In this document: in pieces, positions 28,333-36,591 of the stretch
Layout: each line of letters starts with the position of its first letter
Position numbering within the stretch: position 1 is the stretch's first letter
Assembly: GCA_003280655.1 (NCBI GenBank)
Contig: QCEK01000003.1
Location: forward strand, 1-64,000
DNA: 64,000 nucleotides
Origin: Prochlorococcus sp. AG-355-O17
GTDB taxonomy: Bacteria > Cyanobacteriota > Cyanobacteriia > PCC-6307 > Cyanobiaceae
Reading direction: 5' to 3'
The notes under the pieces: model-generated
The model's database searches: none
Seen by the model: only the letters and a program-made list of their open reading frames with translations
What the model was told of the DNA's origin: nothing
Made by a program: the position numbers and the translations under genes

Positions 28333-29598
28333 TTAAAGTTTTTTTATTGACTTAACTATTATATAAGCAAGTTTTTGAGCAGCACCTTTATCCCCTCTTT
28401 CTTTTTTAAGATTATCTTTAATACGTTTTAATTGAGCTCTATTTTTAATAAGAAATAATACTTCTCTTGCAATTTCTCTGGGAGAAATATTACCTATCCT
28501 TTCTGGAACAATCATTTTTTTAGCTTTAATATTTGGCCAAGCAAAAACCTTCTTTTGTTTAAAATAAAAATTTTTAATTATAAAAGTTAGGAATCTATTT
28601 ATAAATGAAATTTTCCCAATTACTCCAAAAATCCCATCCCAGGCATTCATCATATTTAAATGTTGAGTTGGTAGAACGACTAACATTGGAAGGTTAATTG
28701 CTGCTAATTCTGCAGTATTTGCTCCTACAGTTGTAATTGCAAGATCACATTCTTTTAATATTTCATAGCAAGGATGTTTCTCAATTAGATAAATTTTTGT
28801 ATTTTTTGATGTTTCAACTACATAATCAAAACAAGAGTCTTTGAAGTTTTTAATTGTTTTGATTTTTGATGAGTAATACTTAGCAATTGGATTTTTGTTG
28901 CTTTGAAAAAATAAATATTCACTTTTATCAGTAGTTGGAGCAATTGGAATTATAAAATTTATATTTTGATTTTCTTTAGCAATATGATCTGCAACTTCTA
29001 AGAAGAAAGGAATTCCAACAGAAAGTTTTGCCTTTTTAGAACCAGGCAACAATGCAATGTAGTTTTTTTCTTTCTTTCCTAATGATATTTCACTTGTAAG
29101 TTTGATATCTGCCATCAAATCGCCAATGACTTTACATTTATATTTATATCTTTTAGGTATTAGATCTTTTACTTTTCCATTCATAGCAGCAATTGTGTTG
29201 GTCCATTGAGGCCATCGCGAAACCCATTCAGCATATGTGATATTTAAATAACCAAATCTTTTAGCTAATAAAATGCTCCAAAATTGATCTCCACCAAGGA
29301 AAATAACCACTCCTTTTTTTGGCCATTTTGCAAAAGAATGTGGTTTTATTAATAATTTCCAAAAACTTTTGGATTTTATAATTAATTCGAATTTATTCCA
29401 TGAATTTGCAACTAAAGATTCTTTCCCAGTGGCATTTGGGCAAGGAACTAGGACTAACCTAAGATTGAAATTGAGTTTATCTTCATCACGTAGTGATTTA
29501 TTTATTTTGTTAAGCTCATCCACTACAGGATTTACCCACGTAGTTAATTCACCAGGACCATTGGAAACTATAACTACTGCAACTGATTTTTTTTTCAT
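28333..29598 (-). CDS. Lipid-A-disaccharide synthase-related glycosyltransferase-like protein
   Basis: The 421-residue protein resembles cyanobacterial LpxB-like proteins (GT-B fold). It has an N-terminal VVIVSNGPGELTTWV, a mid-protein LLPGSKKAKL and a C-terminal TTVGANTAELAAINLPMLVVLPT nucleotide-sugar site. The substrate is unknown. The frame extends upstream to 29721, but that extension runs through the tRNA-Leu gene antiparallel to nothing real. The ATG at 29598 (MKKKSVAVV) is the sensible start. Confidence 0.82.
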   Translation of the reverse strand: MKKKSVAVVIVSNGPGELTTWVNPVVDELNKINKSLRDEDKLNFNLRLVLVPCPNATGKESLVANSWNKFELIIKSKSFWKLLIKPHSFAKWPKKGVVIFLGGDQFWSILLAKRFGYLNITYAEWVSRWPQWTNTIAAMNGKVKDLIPKRYKYKCKVIGDLMADIKLTSEISLGKKEKNYIALLPGSKKAKLSVGIPFFLEVADHIAKENQNINFIIPIAPTTDKSEYLFFQSNKNPIAKYYSSKIKTIKNFKDSCFDYVVETSKNTKIYLIEKHPCYEILKECDLAITTVGANTAELAAINLPMLVVLPTQHLNMMNAWDGIFGVIGKISFINRFLTFIIKNFYFKQKKVFAWPNIKAKKMIVPERIGNISPREIAREVLFLIKNRAQLKRIKDNLKKERGDKGAAQKLAYIIVKSIKKL

Positions 29599-29623
29599 TG
29601 CAGTTAAACAACAATACATTAAA

Positions 29624-29705
29624 TGCGGACGGCGAGACTTGAACTCGCAAGGCCGAAGCCACACGCTCCTTAGACGTGCGCGTCTACCAATTCCGCCACG
29701 TCCGC
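29624..29705 (-). tRNA. tRNA-Leu (anticodon AAG)
   Basis: This is an 82-nt type II tRNA with acceptor stem GCGGACG/CGTCCGC, discriminator A, long variable arm with a TTCG loop, and T-arm GCGAG-TTCAAGT-CTCGC. The anticodon stem CACGT/GCGTG closes the 7-nt loop CTAAGGA, so positions 34-36 read AAG (codons CUN). CCA is not encoded. Bacterial Leu tRNAs of this box usually have GAG, so A34 is notable. Confidence 0.93.
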
Positions 29706-29967
29706 AAAGGGTTTTCAGCAACCGGGGGAAACCTAAACCTTAAAAATATCATACATTATTGGCTGAAATAAGCATGTAGTTCTGAAAGAGTATTTTTGAA
29801 TATGATGAATAATTTTTCTATTGCATAAAACAAATATTTGTACATATATAACGTTCTAGGTTGTATTGTAAAAAATGTCCTCTAATCACTAAAAAAATTT
29901 TGTTAATTATTTTGGCAAATAATTTTTTATTTTAAGTCATTTTCATTTCTTCAATTTAATTTTCATA

Positions 29968-31317
29968 ATGGTTGAAAAAGTTTTAATTGCTAATCGTGGA
30001 GAAATAGCTTTACGAATTGTCAGAAGTTGTAGAGAACTAGGTATTGCAACAGTTGCAGTTTTTAGCACTATAGATAAAAAAGCATTGCATGTTCAGCTTG
30101 CTGATGAAGCGGTTTGCGTTGGGGATTCGTTAAGTAATAAGAGTTATTTAAATATTCCAAATATACTTGCTGCTGCTACATCGAGAGGAGTTGATGCTAT
30201 TCATCCTGGTTATGGATTTCTCGCTGAAAATGATAAATTTGCTGAGATGTGTAACGATCACGGTATAGTTTTTATTGGTCCATCTCCTAAAGCTATTAGA
30301 TCTATGGGAGATAAATCTACAGCTAAAGAAACTATGGAAGCAGTTGGAGTTCCAACAGTACCTGGAAGTAAGGGCTTGTTATCAAATGTTGATGAGGCTT
30401 ATAAATTGGCAGAAGATATTGGCTATCCGGTAATTATTAAAGCTACTGCTGGAGGAGGTGGAAGAGGGATGAGGTTGGTTGAAAACTCTGATAATCTCGA
30501 AAAAATGTTTAAAGCAGCTCAAGGCGAAGCAGAAGCAGCTTTTGGTAATGATGGTTTATATATGGAGAAATTTATAAAGAAGCCAAGACATGTAGAAATT
30601 CAAATTTTGGCGGATAGGGCGGGCAATGTTGTTCATTTAGGAGAGCGAGATTGTTCAGTGCAAAGAAGACATCAGAAGTTACTAGAAGAGTCTCCTAGTC
30701 CTGCAATTAATACTGACCTAAGGAAAAAAATGGGGAATGCAGCTATTGCTGCTGCAAAAAGTATCGGCTACGAAGGAGCTGGAACTGTTGAATTTTTAGT
30801 TGATGATGATGATAATTTTTATTTTATGGAAATGAATACCAGGATTCAGGTTGAACATCCTGTTACAGAAATGGTTACGGGAGTTGATTTAATAGCTGAG
30901 CAAATTAAAATCGCAAGCGGAGCAAACTTGGAATTTGATCAGGACGATATACATTTAAACGGTCATGCCATTGAATGTAGAATCAATGCTGAAGATCCCT
31001 CTCACAATTTCCGACCATCACCTGGAAAAATAACTGGGTGGCTTCCTCCTGGTGGTCCTGGTGTAAGGGTGGATAGTCATGTTTATACAGGTTATGAAAT
31101 ACCTCCTTTCTATGACTCGCTAATTGGTAAATTAATAGTTTGGGGGAAAGATCGTAATACTGCAATTAAACGTATGAATAGGGCTTTAAATGAATGCGCA
31201 GTAACTGGTATTCCTACAACAATCAACTTTCATTTAACCTTGCTGAATAAATCTAAATTTAAGGAAGGTAAAATACATACTAAATACGTAGAAGAAGAAT
31301 TATTGCCAAATTATTGA
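29968..31317 (+). CDS. accC: Acetyl-CoA carboxylase biotin carboxylase subunit
   Basis: This enzyme carboxylates biotin on BCCP at the start of fatty acid synthesis. The 449-residue protein has an N-terminal [13 protein letters not shown]-type stretch, the ATP-grasp glycine loop [14 protein letters not shown], and the active-site stretch [18 protein letters not shown]. Full length, ATG start. The 246-bp region upstream holds no other gene. Confidence 0.97.
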   Translation: MVEKVLIANRGEIALRIVRSCRELGIATVAVFSTIDKKALHVQLADEAVCVGDSLSNKSYLNIPNILAAATSRGVDAIHPGYGFLAENDKFAEMCNDHGIVFIGPSPKAIRSMGDKSTAKETMEAVGVPTVPGSKGLLSNVDEAYKLAEDIGYPVIIKATAGGGGRGMRLVENSDNLEKMFKAAQGEAEAAFGNDGLYMEKFIKKPRHVEIQILADRAGNVVHLGERDCSVQRRHQKLLEESPSPAINTDLRKKMGNAAIAAAKSIGYEGAGTVEFLVDDDDNFYFMEMNTRIQVEHPVTEMVTGVDLIAEQIKIASGANLEFDQDDIHLNGHAIECRINAEDPSHNFRPSPGKITGWLPPGGPGVRVDSHVYTGYEIPPFYDSLIGKLIVWGKDRNTAIKRMNRALNECAVTGIPTTINFHLTLLNKSKFKEGKIHTKYVEEELLPNY

Positions 31318-31338
31318 GAAGTAATTAAATGATTTCTA

Positions 31339-31650
31339 TTAAATATGTGTATGCAAAGCAAGTTTTATAAGTCCTTGCTGACCGACTAGGATCTCTCTTA
31401 AAAAGCTTATAATCCCAATCCAAATTACAGGTCCAACATCAACTCCTCCAATAGGAGGAATTATTTTTCTTGTTAAATTAAGAATAGAACTTGATGGTAA
31501 TGAAATTAACAACCATAAACCTTTATTTAAGTCAATTTTTGGGTACCAAGTAAGAATTAATCTTATTAGAAAAACTATAGTTAGATATGAAAGAGAAATT
31601 CCTAAACTAAGATCTAAAATTTGAAGAGAGTTAACAAGCAAGGAAATCAC
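31339..31650 (-). CDS. YggT family membrane protein (Ycf19-like)
   Basis: The 103-residue protein has two hydrophobic regions. The first contains LTIVFLIRLILTWYP, the typical YggT motif, and the second follows IIPPIGGVDVGPVIWIGI. Relatives include chloroplast Ycf19/CCB3, linked to cytochrome b6 maturation and thylakoid organisation. That role is known for the family and not shown here. It is divergent from psbX. Confidence 0.85.
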   Translation of the reverse strand: MISLLVNSLQILDLSLGISLSYLTIVFLIRLILTWYPKIDLNKGLWLLISLPSSSILNLTRKIIPPIGGVDVGPVIWIGIISFLREILVGQQGLIKLALHTHI

Positions 31651-31731
31651 AATTATTTAATTCATCTTAATAAATAACCCATTGAAACGTATTTAATTCG
31701 TATTATAAATTGAGAATTTAATATTTAAAAA

Positions 31732-31917
31732 GTGTTTCAAATCTCAAATTTATTACTAGTCGCAGATTTTTCTGCTGAAGTTGCAAATAATTCCGCAGTT
31801 GGAATGATAGGTAGTTTTATTGCTGCTGCTTTACTTATCGTTATTCCCGCTACTGCATTTTTGATTTTTGTCAGTCAGAAAGATTCTCTCGATCGTACTT
31901 CTACGGGAAGACGCTAG
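31732..31917 (+). CDS. psbX: Photosystem II protein PsbX
   Basis: This small PSII subunit near cytochrome b559 affects plastoquinone exchange. The 61-residue protein has one membrane segment, with the PsbX hallmark [24 protein letters not shown] near the C-terminus. The start assigned is GTG at 31732. The N-terminal 20 residues are longer than in many PsbX proteins. Confidence 0.9.
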   Translation: MFQISNLLLVADFSAEVANNSAVGMIGSFIAAALLIVIPATAFLIFVSQKDSLDRTSTGRR

Positions 31918-31948
31918 TTTTTGTAGAAGTTTTAAGTACACTATATAT

Positions 31949-31970
31949 ATGGGGTATTTAAGTAACCCAT
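31949..31970 (+). terminator. Possible psbX terminator hairpin
   Basis: The arms ATGGG and CCCAT (12-nt loop), with weak extra pairing, lie between psbX and ycf66 and are followed by an AT-rich tract. This is a weak candidate. Confidence 0.25.
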
Positions 31971-31997
31971 TTAAAAAATAAATTTTGGAGAAAGAAT

Positions 31998-32927
31998 GTG
32001 GTCAATGCTAGTCTAAATTGGGCCAGTATTGTTGGTATTGTCCTCGCTGTATGTGGTGGAGGCCTTTATTTTTTAAGGTCTTTTAAACCTGCATTAGCGC
32101 GAGATTATGATGTTTTCTTCGCAGCTATAGGACTTTTGTGCGGTGGAATATTATTTTTTCAAGGCTGGCGATTAGATCCCATCCTTCAGTTTGGTCAGTT
32201 TTTGTTAGCAGGCACTACAGTATTTTTCGCATATGAAAGTGTGCGATTGAGGGGAGTGGCTACTGATCAAGCTCGAAGGTCATCTTATTTTGATGACGAA
32301 CCTATTTCTGATGTACCCAGAAATTCTAGAGGTCGATTTAGTGACGATTACGATAGGTTTGAAGAGGCTGAAAGACTTTCAAGAAGATTTAAACCTCAAG
32401 AAGATGAATTTGAGGAAGACTATATGGAGGGAAGATCTCGTAGGAGGAATGTTTCAAGAGCTATACCTTCTTCGGCTGCAAGCAAAAGTAGGGAAGCTAC
32501 AAGAGAAGCAGATCAGTTTAAAAATGAGGAACCTTTAAGAAGAAGAAGAAAGAATCTTCAAGATAAAAATAGTAATCAATCAGAAGGAAATAATTTTGGT
32601 GAGAGACGCAACTTATCCCGCAATGAAGTCAAAACAGGATCAAGACCTAGAATGAATCGGACAGTTTCTAGGCAAGATAATATTTCTTCGCCTGATGATT
32701 CTTCTTCATTAAGAAAGAAACCTACAAGATCTCCTATCAGGCAGCAAACTTCAACTGCTCAAGTAGAAGATGCTTCATTTAAAGATACTAATCAAATAAA
32801 GAAAACTCGTGATACTCGTAGAGTAAGTTCATCAGCTAGATCGAGTTCAAAAAATCAAAATGGTAGATATACCGTTGGAACAAACAAAAAGAAACCCAGA
32901 GATAACAGTTCTAGGTTTGATGATTAA
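31998..32927 (+). CDS. ycf66: Ycf66 family protein
   Basis: The 309-residue protein has three hydrophobic segments in the first 80 residues (ending FAYESVRLRG, the Ycf66 pattern). A long, highly charged, arginine/serine-rich tail of about 220 residues follows, with no visible fold. Ycf66 is conserved in cyanobacteria and some plastids, with an unknown role. The GTG start at 31998 is supported by a GGAG ribosome site 8 bp upstream. An ATG at 31996 is out of frame. Confidence 0.85.
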   Translation: MVNASLNWASIVGIVLAVCGGGLYFLRSFKPALARDYDVFFAAIGLLCGGILFFQGWRLDPILQFGQFLLAGTTVFFAYESVRLRGVATDQARRSSYFDDEPISDVPRNSRGRFSDDYDRFEEAERLSRRFKPQEDEFEEDYMEGRSRRRNVSRAIPSSAASKSREATREADQFKNEEPLRRRRKNLQDKNSNQSEGNNFGERRNLSRNEVKTGSRPRMNRTVSRQDNISSPDDSSSLRKKPTRSPIRQQTSTAQVEDASFKDTNQIKKTRDTRRVSSSARSSSKNQNGRYTVGTNKKKPRDNSSRFDD

Positions 32928-33203
32928 TTATAAGATTCCTGCCCATTTCAAGAAAGATTGTTGACTTAATAATTCAATTATAATTATTGCTAAAAAACCG
33001 ATCATTGCAAATCTTCCATTAGTTATTTCAGAATAACTACTCCACCCGAATTTATATTCATCTTCAATATCAATTAATTTTTCATCTAATTTAGTTTCTT
33101 CAGTTTGTTCATTGATGTAATTTCCATCTTTCTGCTGTTTTACAAAACTTTCATTTTCTAAATTAGTGTCTTCTGAGTTAATTTTTTCTTCTTTAGAATT
33201 CAT
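32928..33203 (-). CDS. High-light-inducible (Hli) protein with acidic N-terminal extension
   Basis: This is a one-helix chlorophyll-binding protein of the LHC superfamily. It has 91 residues. The C-terminal half has the motif EITNGRFAMIGFLAIIIIELL that binds chlorophyll through E and N. The first 50 residues are acidic and hydrophilic, longer than in typical 40-60 residue Hli proteins. These proteins protect the photosystems under high light. It lies 8 bp after the ABC transporter gene and ends directly against ycf66. Confidence 0.88.
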   Translation of the reverse strand: MNSKEEKINSEDTNLENESFVKQQKDGNYINEQTEETKLDEKLIDIEDEYKFGWSSYSEITNGRFAMIGFLAIIIIELLSQQSFLKWAGIL

Positions 33204-33211
33204 GTTTTTTG

Positions 33212-35194
33212 CTAATCCTTAAAATTATACTTATCAGAAGTCAATAATTTCCAGTCTCCTTTTCCATTTAATTCTAAAATATTTTCATGAAAATCTTTTA
33301 AACTAGGTCTATGTCCAACACTTATAAGAGAAAGTTCTCGTTCCTTTAATAAATTATATAGTTTTTTTTCAGTGTCAATATCTAAAGCACTAGTTGCTTC
33401 ATCAAGTACTGCAAATCTTGGAGAATTTAGCAAGAGTCTTGCAAAAGCCAATCTTTGTTGCTCGCCTAGAGAAAGAATTCGCGGCCAATCTTGTTTGATA
33501 TCAAGATTAGGGTATCGATCTACTAAGGTTTTTAAATTCACTTCATGAAGTACAGAAGTGAGGTGTTCATCACTAAATTTACTAACTTCTGTGGGATAAC
33601 ATAATTGTTCCCTTAAAGAACCAAGCAACATATAAGGTTTTTGAGGGATGAATAACAATTCCCCAATTTTTGGTTTTTTTATTACTCCATGGTCGGGTTC
33701 CCATAAACCACTAATCATTCTTAGTAAAGATGTTTTTCCACATCCAGAAGGTCCTACAACCAAAAGTGATTGATTATTTGCAATGCTTAAATTTAAATTT
33801 TTGATTATTGTTTTATTTGATCCTGGTGGGCAAAGATTAGCATCATTAATCAAAATTGAGGGATAATCAGATACAACGTTTTGATTGCTTGTGGGGTTAT
33901 TTTGACTAATAGATTCGACTTTTGATTGGAATCCCTCTAATCTGCCGATCCCAGCCGTAAATTTTGCGAGTTCTTCTATCTGATTAACAATGAAAAATAA
34001 TGAACTTTCCACCATTCCAAACGCAAAGCTTGCCTGAATAAAGCGCCCATAATCAATATCACCTTTAAAGTAAGGGATTGCCATTATTAAATAAGGAAAG
34101 AAATTTCCAGCATAATTAATGGATCTTCTCATGACATCAATTATTACTCTCCATATAATTAGTAAATTAAAGTTTCTTACCACTTCTCCTAAGCGTCTTT
34201 CAGTTTCACTTCGCTCAGGATTCTCCCCAGAGTAAAAGGCTATTGATTCTGCATTATCTCTAATATGTACTAAGCCATATCGAAAATCGGCTTCATATCT
34301 AAGTTGATCAAAATCAATCTTTACAAGATTTTTTCCAGCAATTAAAAGGATAGAAGTTGCAAATGCAGCGTAACCAAACAAAGAAAAAGTAAGTGTTGTA
34401 CTAATACTCCATAAAATAAGAATATTAAGTGAAAATGTTAGTAGGGCATCAAAAATACCTAATGTAAAAGAGAGACTTTGTCCGGTAAAAGCTCGGGTAT
34501 CATCCGTGATTCTTTGGTCAGGATTATCAACATCGGTTTGTTCTTCATCATTGGGATTTAATTGGTAATAAGCTTTATTAGTCATATAATCTTTAACCAA
34601 ACTTTTTGAAAGCCATTCTCTCCAAATTATTCCTAACTTATATGTAAAAAATATTTGGGAAACACGTATTGGTAGAGCCACAGCGAAACAACAAGCGTAA
34701 ATCCCCAATATCCGATAAAAACCATCTTCTTGTTTTTCTACCAAAGCATTTGTTAAATCTCTTGCAATGAATCCAATACCTGCGTTTATTCCGTTTACAG
34801 CTAAAAGCATTAATACAATTATCGCAAGGAATAACCAATGTAACCATCTACGGTTTTTTAATTGACGTCTTAAGCTAAAAAAGCTCCCTGAGCCAATTAG
34901 AAATAAGGCAGAAAAAAGTAATCCCCAGCTACCAGCCCAAATTGAATTGACAGTACTTACTACACCTCCGAAATACTTTTCAAGAAAAATTGGTTGAAAG
35001 CTTTCAAAAAAACTAATTATTCCTGTAAGACCAACAAGTACTACTCCTCCGACACAAAATAAAAGAGAAATCAAAAGCCATATGAATTGAAAGCCATTAC
35101 ATTGATCTATGGGAAGAAAAAAAGGTTGAGATAGCTTCCTTAATTTTTGTAATTGGTAGAATATTTTCGTTTTATTATTAATTGCTTTATTCAT
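33212..35194 (-). CDS. ABC transporter, fused permease and ATPase (SbmA/BacA- or ABCD-like)
   Basis: This 660-residue half-transporter has about six membrane segments in the first 400 residues, of the ABC_membrane_2 type. The ATPase domain has Walker A GPSGCGKTSLL, signature LSLGEQQRLAFARLL and Walker B FAVLDEATSALD. Relatives include SbmA/BacA and ABCD proteins that carry fatty acids, peptides or cobalamin. The substrate here is unknown. It is likely cotranscribed with the downstream hli gene. Confidence 0.88.
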   Translation of the reverse strand: MNKAINNKTKIFYQLQKLRKLSQPFFLPIDQCNGFQFIWLLISLLFCVGGVVLVGLTGIISFFESFQPIFLEKYFGGVVSTVNSIWAGSWGLLFSALFLIGSGSFFSLRRQLKNRRWLHWLFLAIIVLMLLAVNGINAGIGFIARDLTNALVEKQEDGFYRILGIYACCFAVALPIRVSQIFFTYKLGIIWREWLSKSLVKDYMTNKAYYQLNPNDEEQTDVDNPDQRITDDTRAFTGQSLSFTLGIFDALLTFSLNILILWSISTTLTFSLFGYAAFATSILLIAGKNLVKIDFDQLRYEADFRYGLVHIRDNAESIAFYSGENPERSETERRLGEVVRNFNLLIIWRVIIDVMRRSINYAGNFFPYLIMAIPYFKGDIDYGRFIQASFAFGMVESSLFFIVNQIEELAKFTAGIGRLEGFQSKVESISQNNPTSNQNVVSDYPSILINDANLCPPGSNKTIIKNLNLSIANNQSLLVVGPSGCGKTSLLRMISGLWEPDHGVIKKPKIGELLFIPQKPYMLLGSLREQLCYPTEVSKFSDEHLTSVLHEVNLKTLVDRYPNLDIKQDWPRILSLGEQQRLAFARLLLNSPRFAVLDEATSALDIDTEKKLYNLLKERELSLISVGHRPSLKDFHENILELNGKGDWKLLTSDKYNFKD

Positions 35195-35236
35195 TACTCG
35201 ACTATTTTTATAAGGTAAATTATAACTTTTAGCAGT

Positions 35237-35515
35237 CTATTGACCAAAGCTAATAAATGAAAGTGCCCAGTCAGGTAAATTTAAGTAATTCAAGATTGTC
35301 ATATCAAATTTATGAACTTTTGGAAAAGATTTATCTAATACCCACCATAAAAGAAAAGGGAGATTAAATAATATTTGTAGTTGCCATTTATAAGTTAAAA
35401 CCTTCCAAATTTTTAATAACTTAGTTTTGAGTGAATCGTCTAGATCTTCCCAATTTTTTGAAATTAAATTGAATAAATTTTTGGATTTTGTATTTAAGGA
35501 ATCTGGTGTATTCAT
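35237..35515 (-). CDS. Hypothetical protein (92 aa), possible membrane segment
   Basis: I do not recognise a family. The protein has a polar helical N-terminal half and a hydrophobic, tryptophan-rich stretch (LQILFNLPFLLWWVL, about residues 47-61). It lies between hinT and the ABC transporter on the same strand, 42 bp before the transporter, and may be its partner by position only. Confidence 0.6.
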   Translation of the reverse strand: MNTPDSLNTKSKNLFNLISKNWEDLDDSLKTKLLKIWKVLTYKWQLQILFNLPFLLWWVLDKSFPKVHKFDMTILNYLNLPDWALSFISFGQ

Positions 35516-35562
35516 TATGTTTTTTACTTATTTATAACCCATAAACTTTTCTTTCGAGAGTT

Positions 35563-35904
35563 TTAACCTGGGGGCCAATTCATTTTTCTTCCAGATAAAA
35601 AATGAATATGCAAATGAAAAACTGTTTGTCCGGATTCTGCTCCAGTATTAATTACTGTTCTCCAATTGGTTAAATTTTTTGATTTAGCTATTTTACTACC
35701 AACAAAAAGTAAATGCCCTAATAAATTTGAATCTTTTTCAATACAATCTAATAAACTAATAATTTGCTTTTTTGGGATCACTAAAAAATGTACTGGTGCT
35801 TGTGCTTGGATATCATTAAAAGCAATACAAAACTCATCTTCATAAAGCTTATCGCAGGGAATTTCTTCATCAATTATTTTTTGAAATATTGTAGTTTTAG
35901 TCAT
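35563..35904 (-). CDS. hinT: HIT family nucleotide hydrolase (HinT-like)
   Basis: This histidine-triad protein of 113 residues splits aminoacyl-AMP or nucleoside phosphoramidates. The triad H97-x-H99-x-H101 appears in VFHLHIHFL, with the usual GQTVFH context and a C-terminal WPPG. Full length. It lies 4 bp after def on the same strand, so the two are probably cotranscribed. Confidence 0.93.
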   Translation of the reverse strand: MTKTTIFQKIIDEEIPCDKLYEDEFCIAFNDIQAQAPVHFLVIPKKQIISLLDCIEKDSNLLGHLLFVGSKIAKSKNLTNWRTVINTGAESGQTVFHLHIHFLSGRKMNWPPG

Positions 35905-35908
35905 TAAA

Positions 35909-36514
35909 TTAATTAATAGATATTACGTCTTTTTCGTTGAACCCTTCCTTAATAAGTTCTTTTTTCAAATCATCTTTTGATGTAACTCTATCAACAAATA
36001 ATATTCCGTTTAAGTGATCCATTTCGTGTTGAATACACCTCGCCAGAAGTCCATCTGCTTTCATTTTACGTGGTCTACCCATTTCATCTCTAAATTTTAA
36101 TTTTATAGTTGATGGTCTTACTACATTCAAATATATGCCAGGTATACTTAAGCAGCCTTCTTCGTATGAATTAAGAGTTGTTCCAAAGTCTGTAATTTCT
36201 GGATTAATTAATATTAGAGGTTCTGCTGCTGAATTTTCAAAATTTACATCTATGACAAGAAGCTCTTTGTTGATACCAATTTGAGGTGCTGCAAGTCCAA
36301 TTCCTTTAGCTGCATACATGCTTTGAAGCATTTCTCTAGCAAGTTTTCTAATCGATTCGTCAACCTTAGTTATTCTTTTGGAATTTTGTCTTAATACATC
36401 ATCACCAAGTTTATAAATATCTAGAGATGGCTTACCTGTTTGTTCTTTTGCAATTCTTTCTGAGCTTCCATTTGTTTTTGACTTTTTTGCAAGTTGTGAA
36501 AAATGGTTTGCCAC
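35909..36514 (-). CDS. def: Peptide deformylase
   Basis: This enzyme removes the formyl group from new N-terminal methionines. The 201-residue protein has all three motifs: GIGLAAPQIG (71-80), EEGCLSIPG with metal ligand C121, and QHEMDH with H163, E164 and H167. The roughly 30-residue basic N-terminal extension is longer than in E. coli and common in cyanobacteria. Confidence 0.96.
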   Translation of the reverse strand: MANHFSQLAKKSKTNGSSERIAKEQTGKPSLDIYKLGDDVLRQNSKRITKVDESIRKLAREMLQSMYAAKGIGLAAPQIGINKELLVIDVNFENSAAEPLILINPEITDFGTTLNSYEEGCLSIPGIYLNVVRPSTIKLKFRDEMGRPRKMKADGLLARCIQHEMDHLNGILFVDRVTSKDDLKKELIKEGFNEKDVISIN

Positions 36515-36591
36515 GTTAAAAAAAGTTTTTAATTAAGAGTTTAGCTATAAAAATACTAGCACTTTAATTTACTTTCTTTATATTTTTTTAA

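Noticed and set aside
29599-29721. N-terminal extension of the LpxB-like frame
   Set aside because: It runs through the tRNA-Leu gene on the same strand and has no family similarity; the ATG at 29598 fits.
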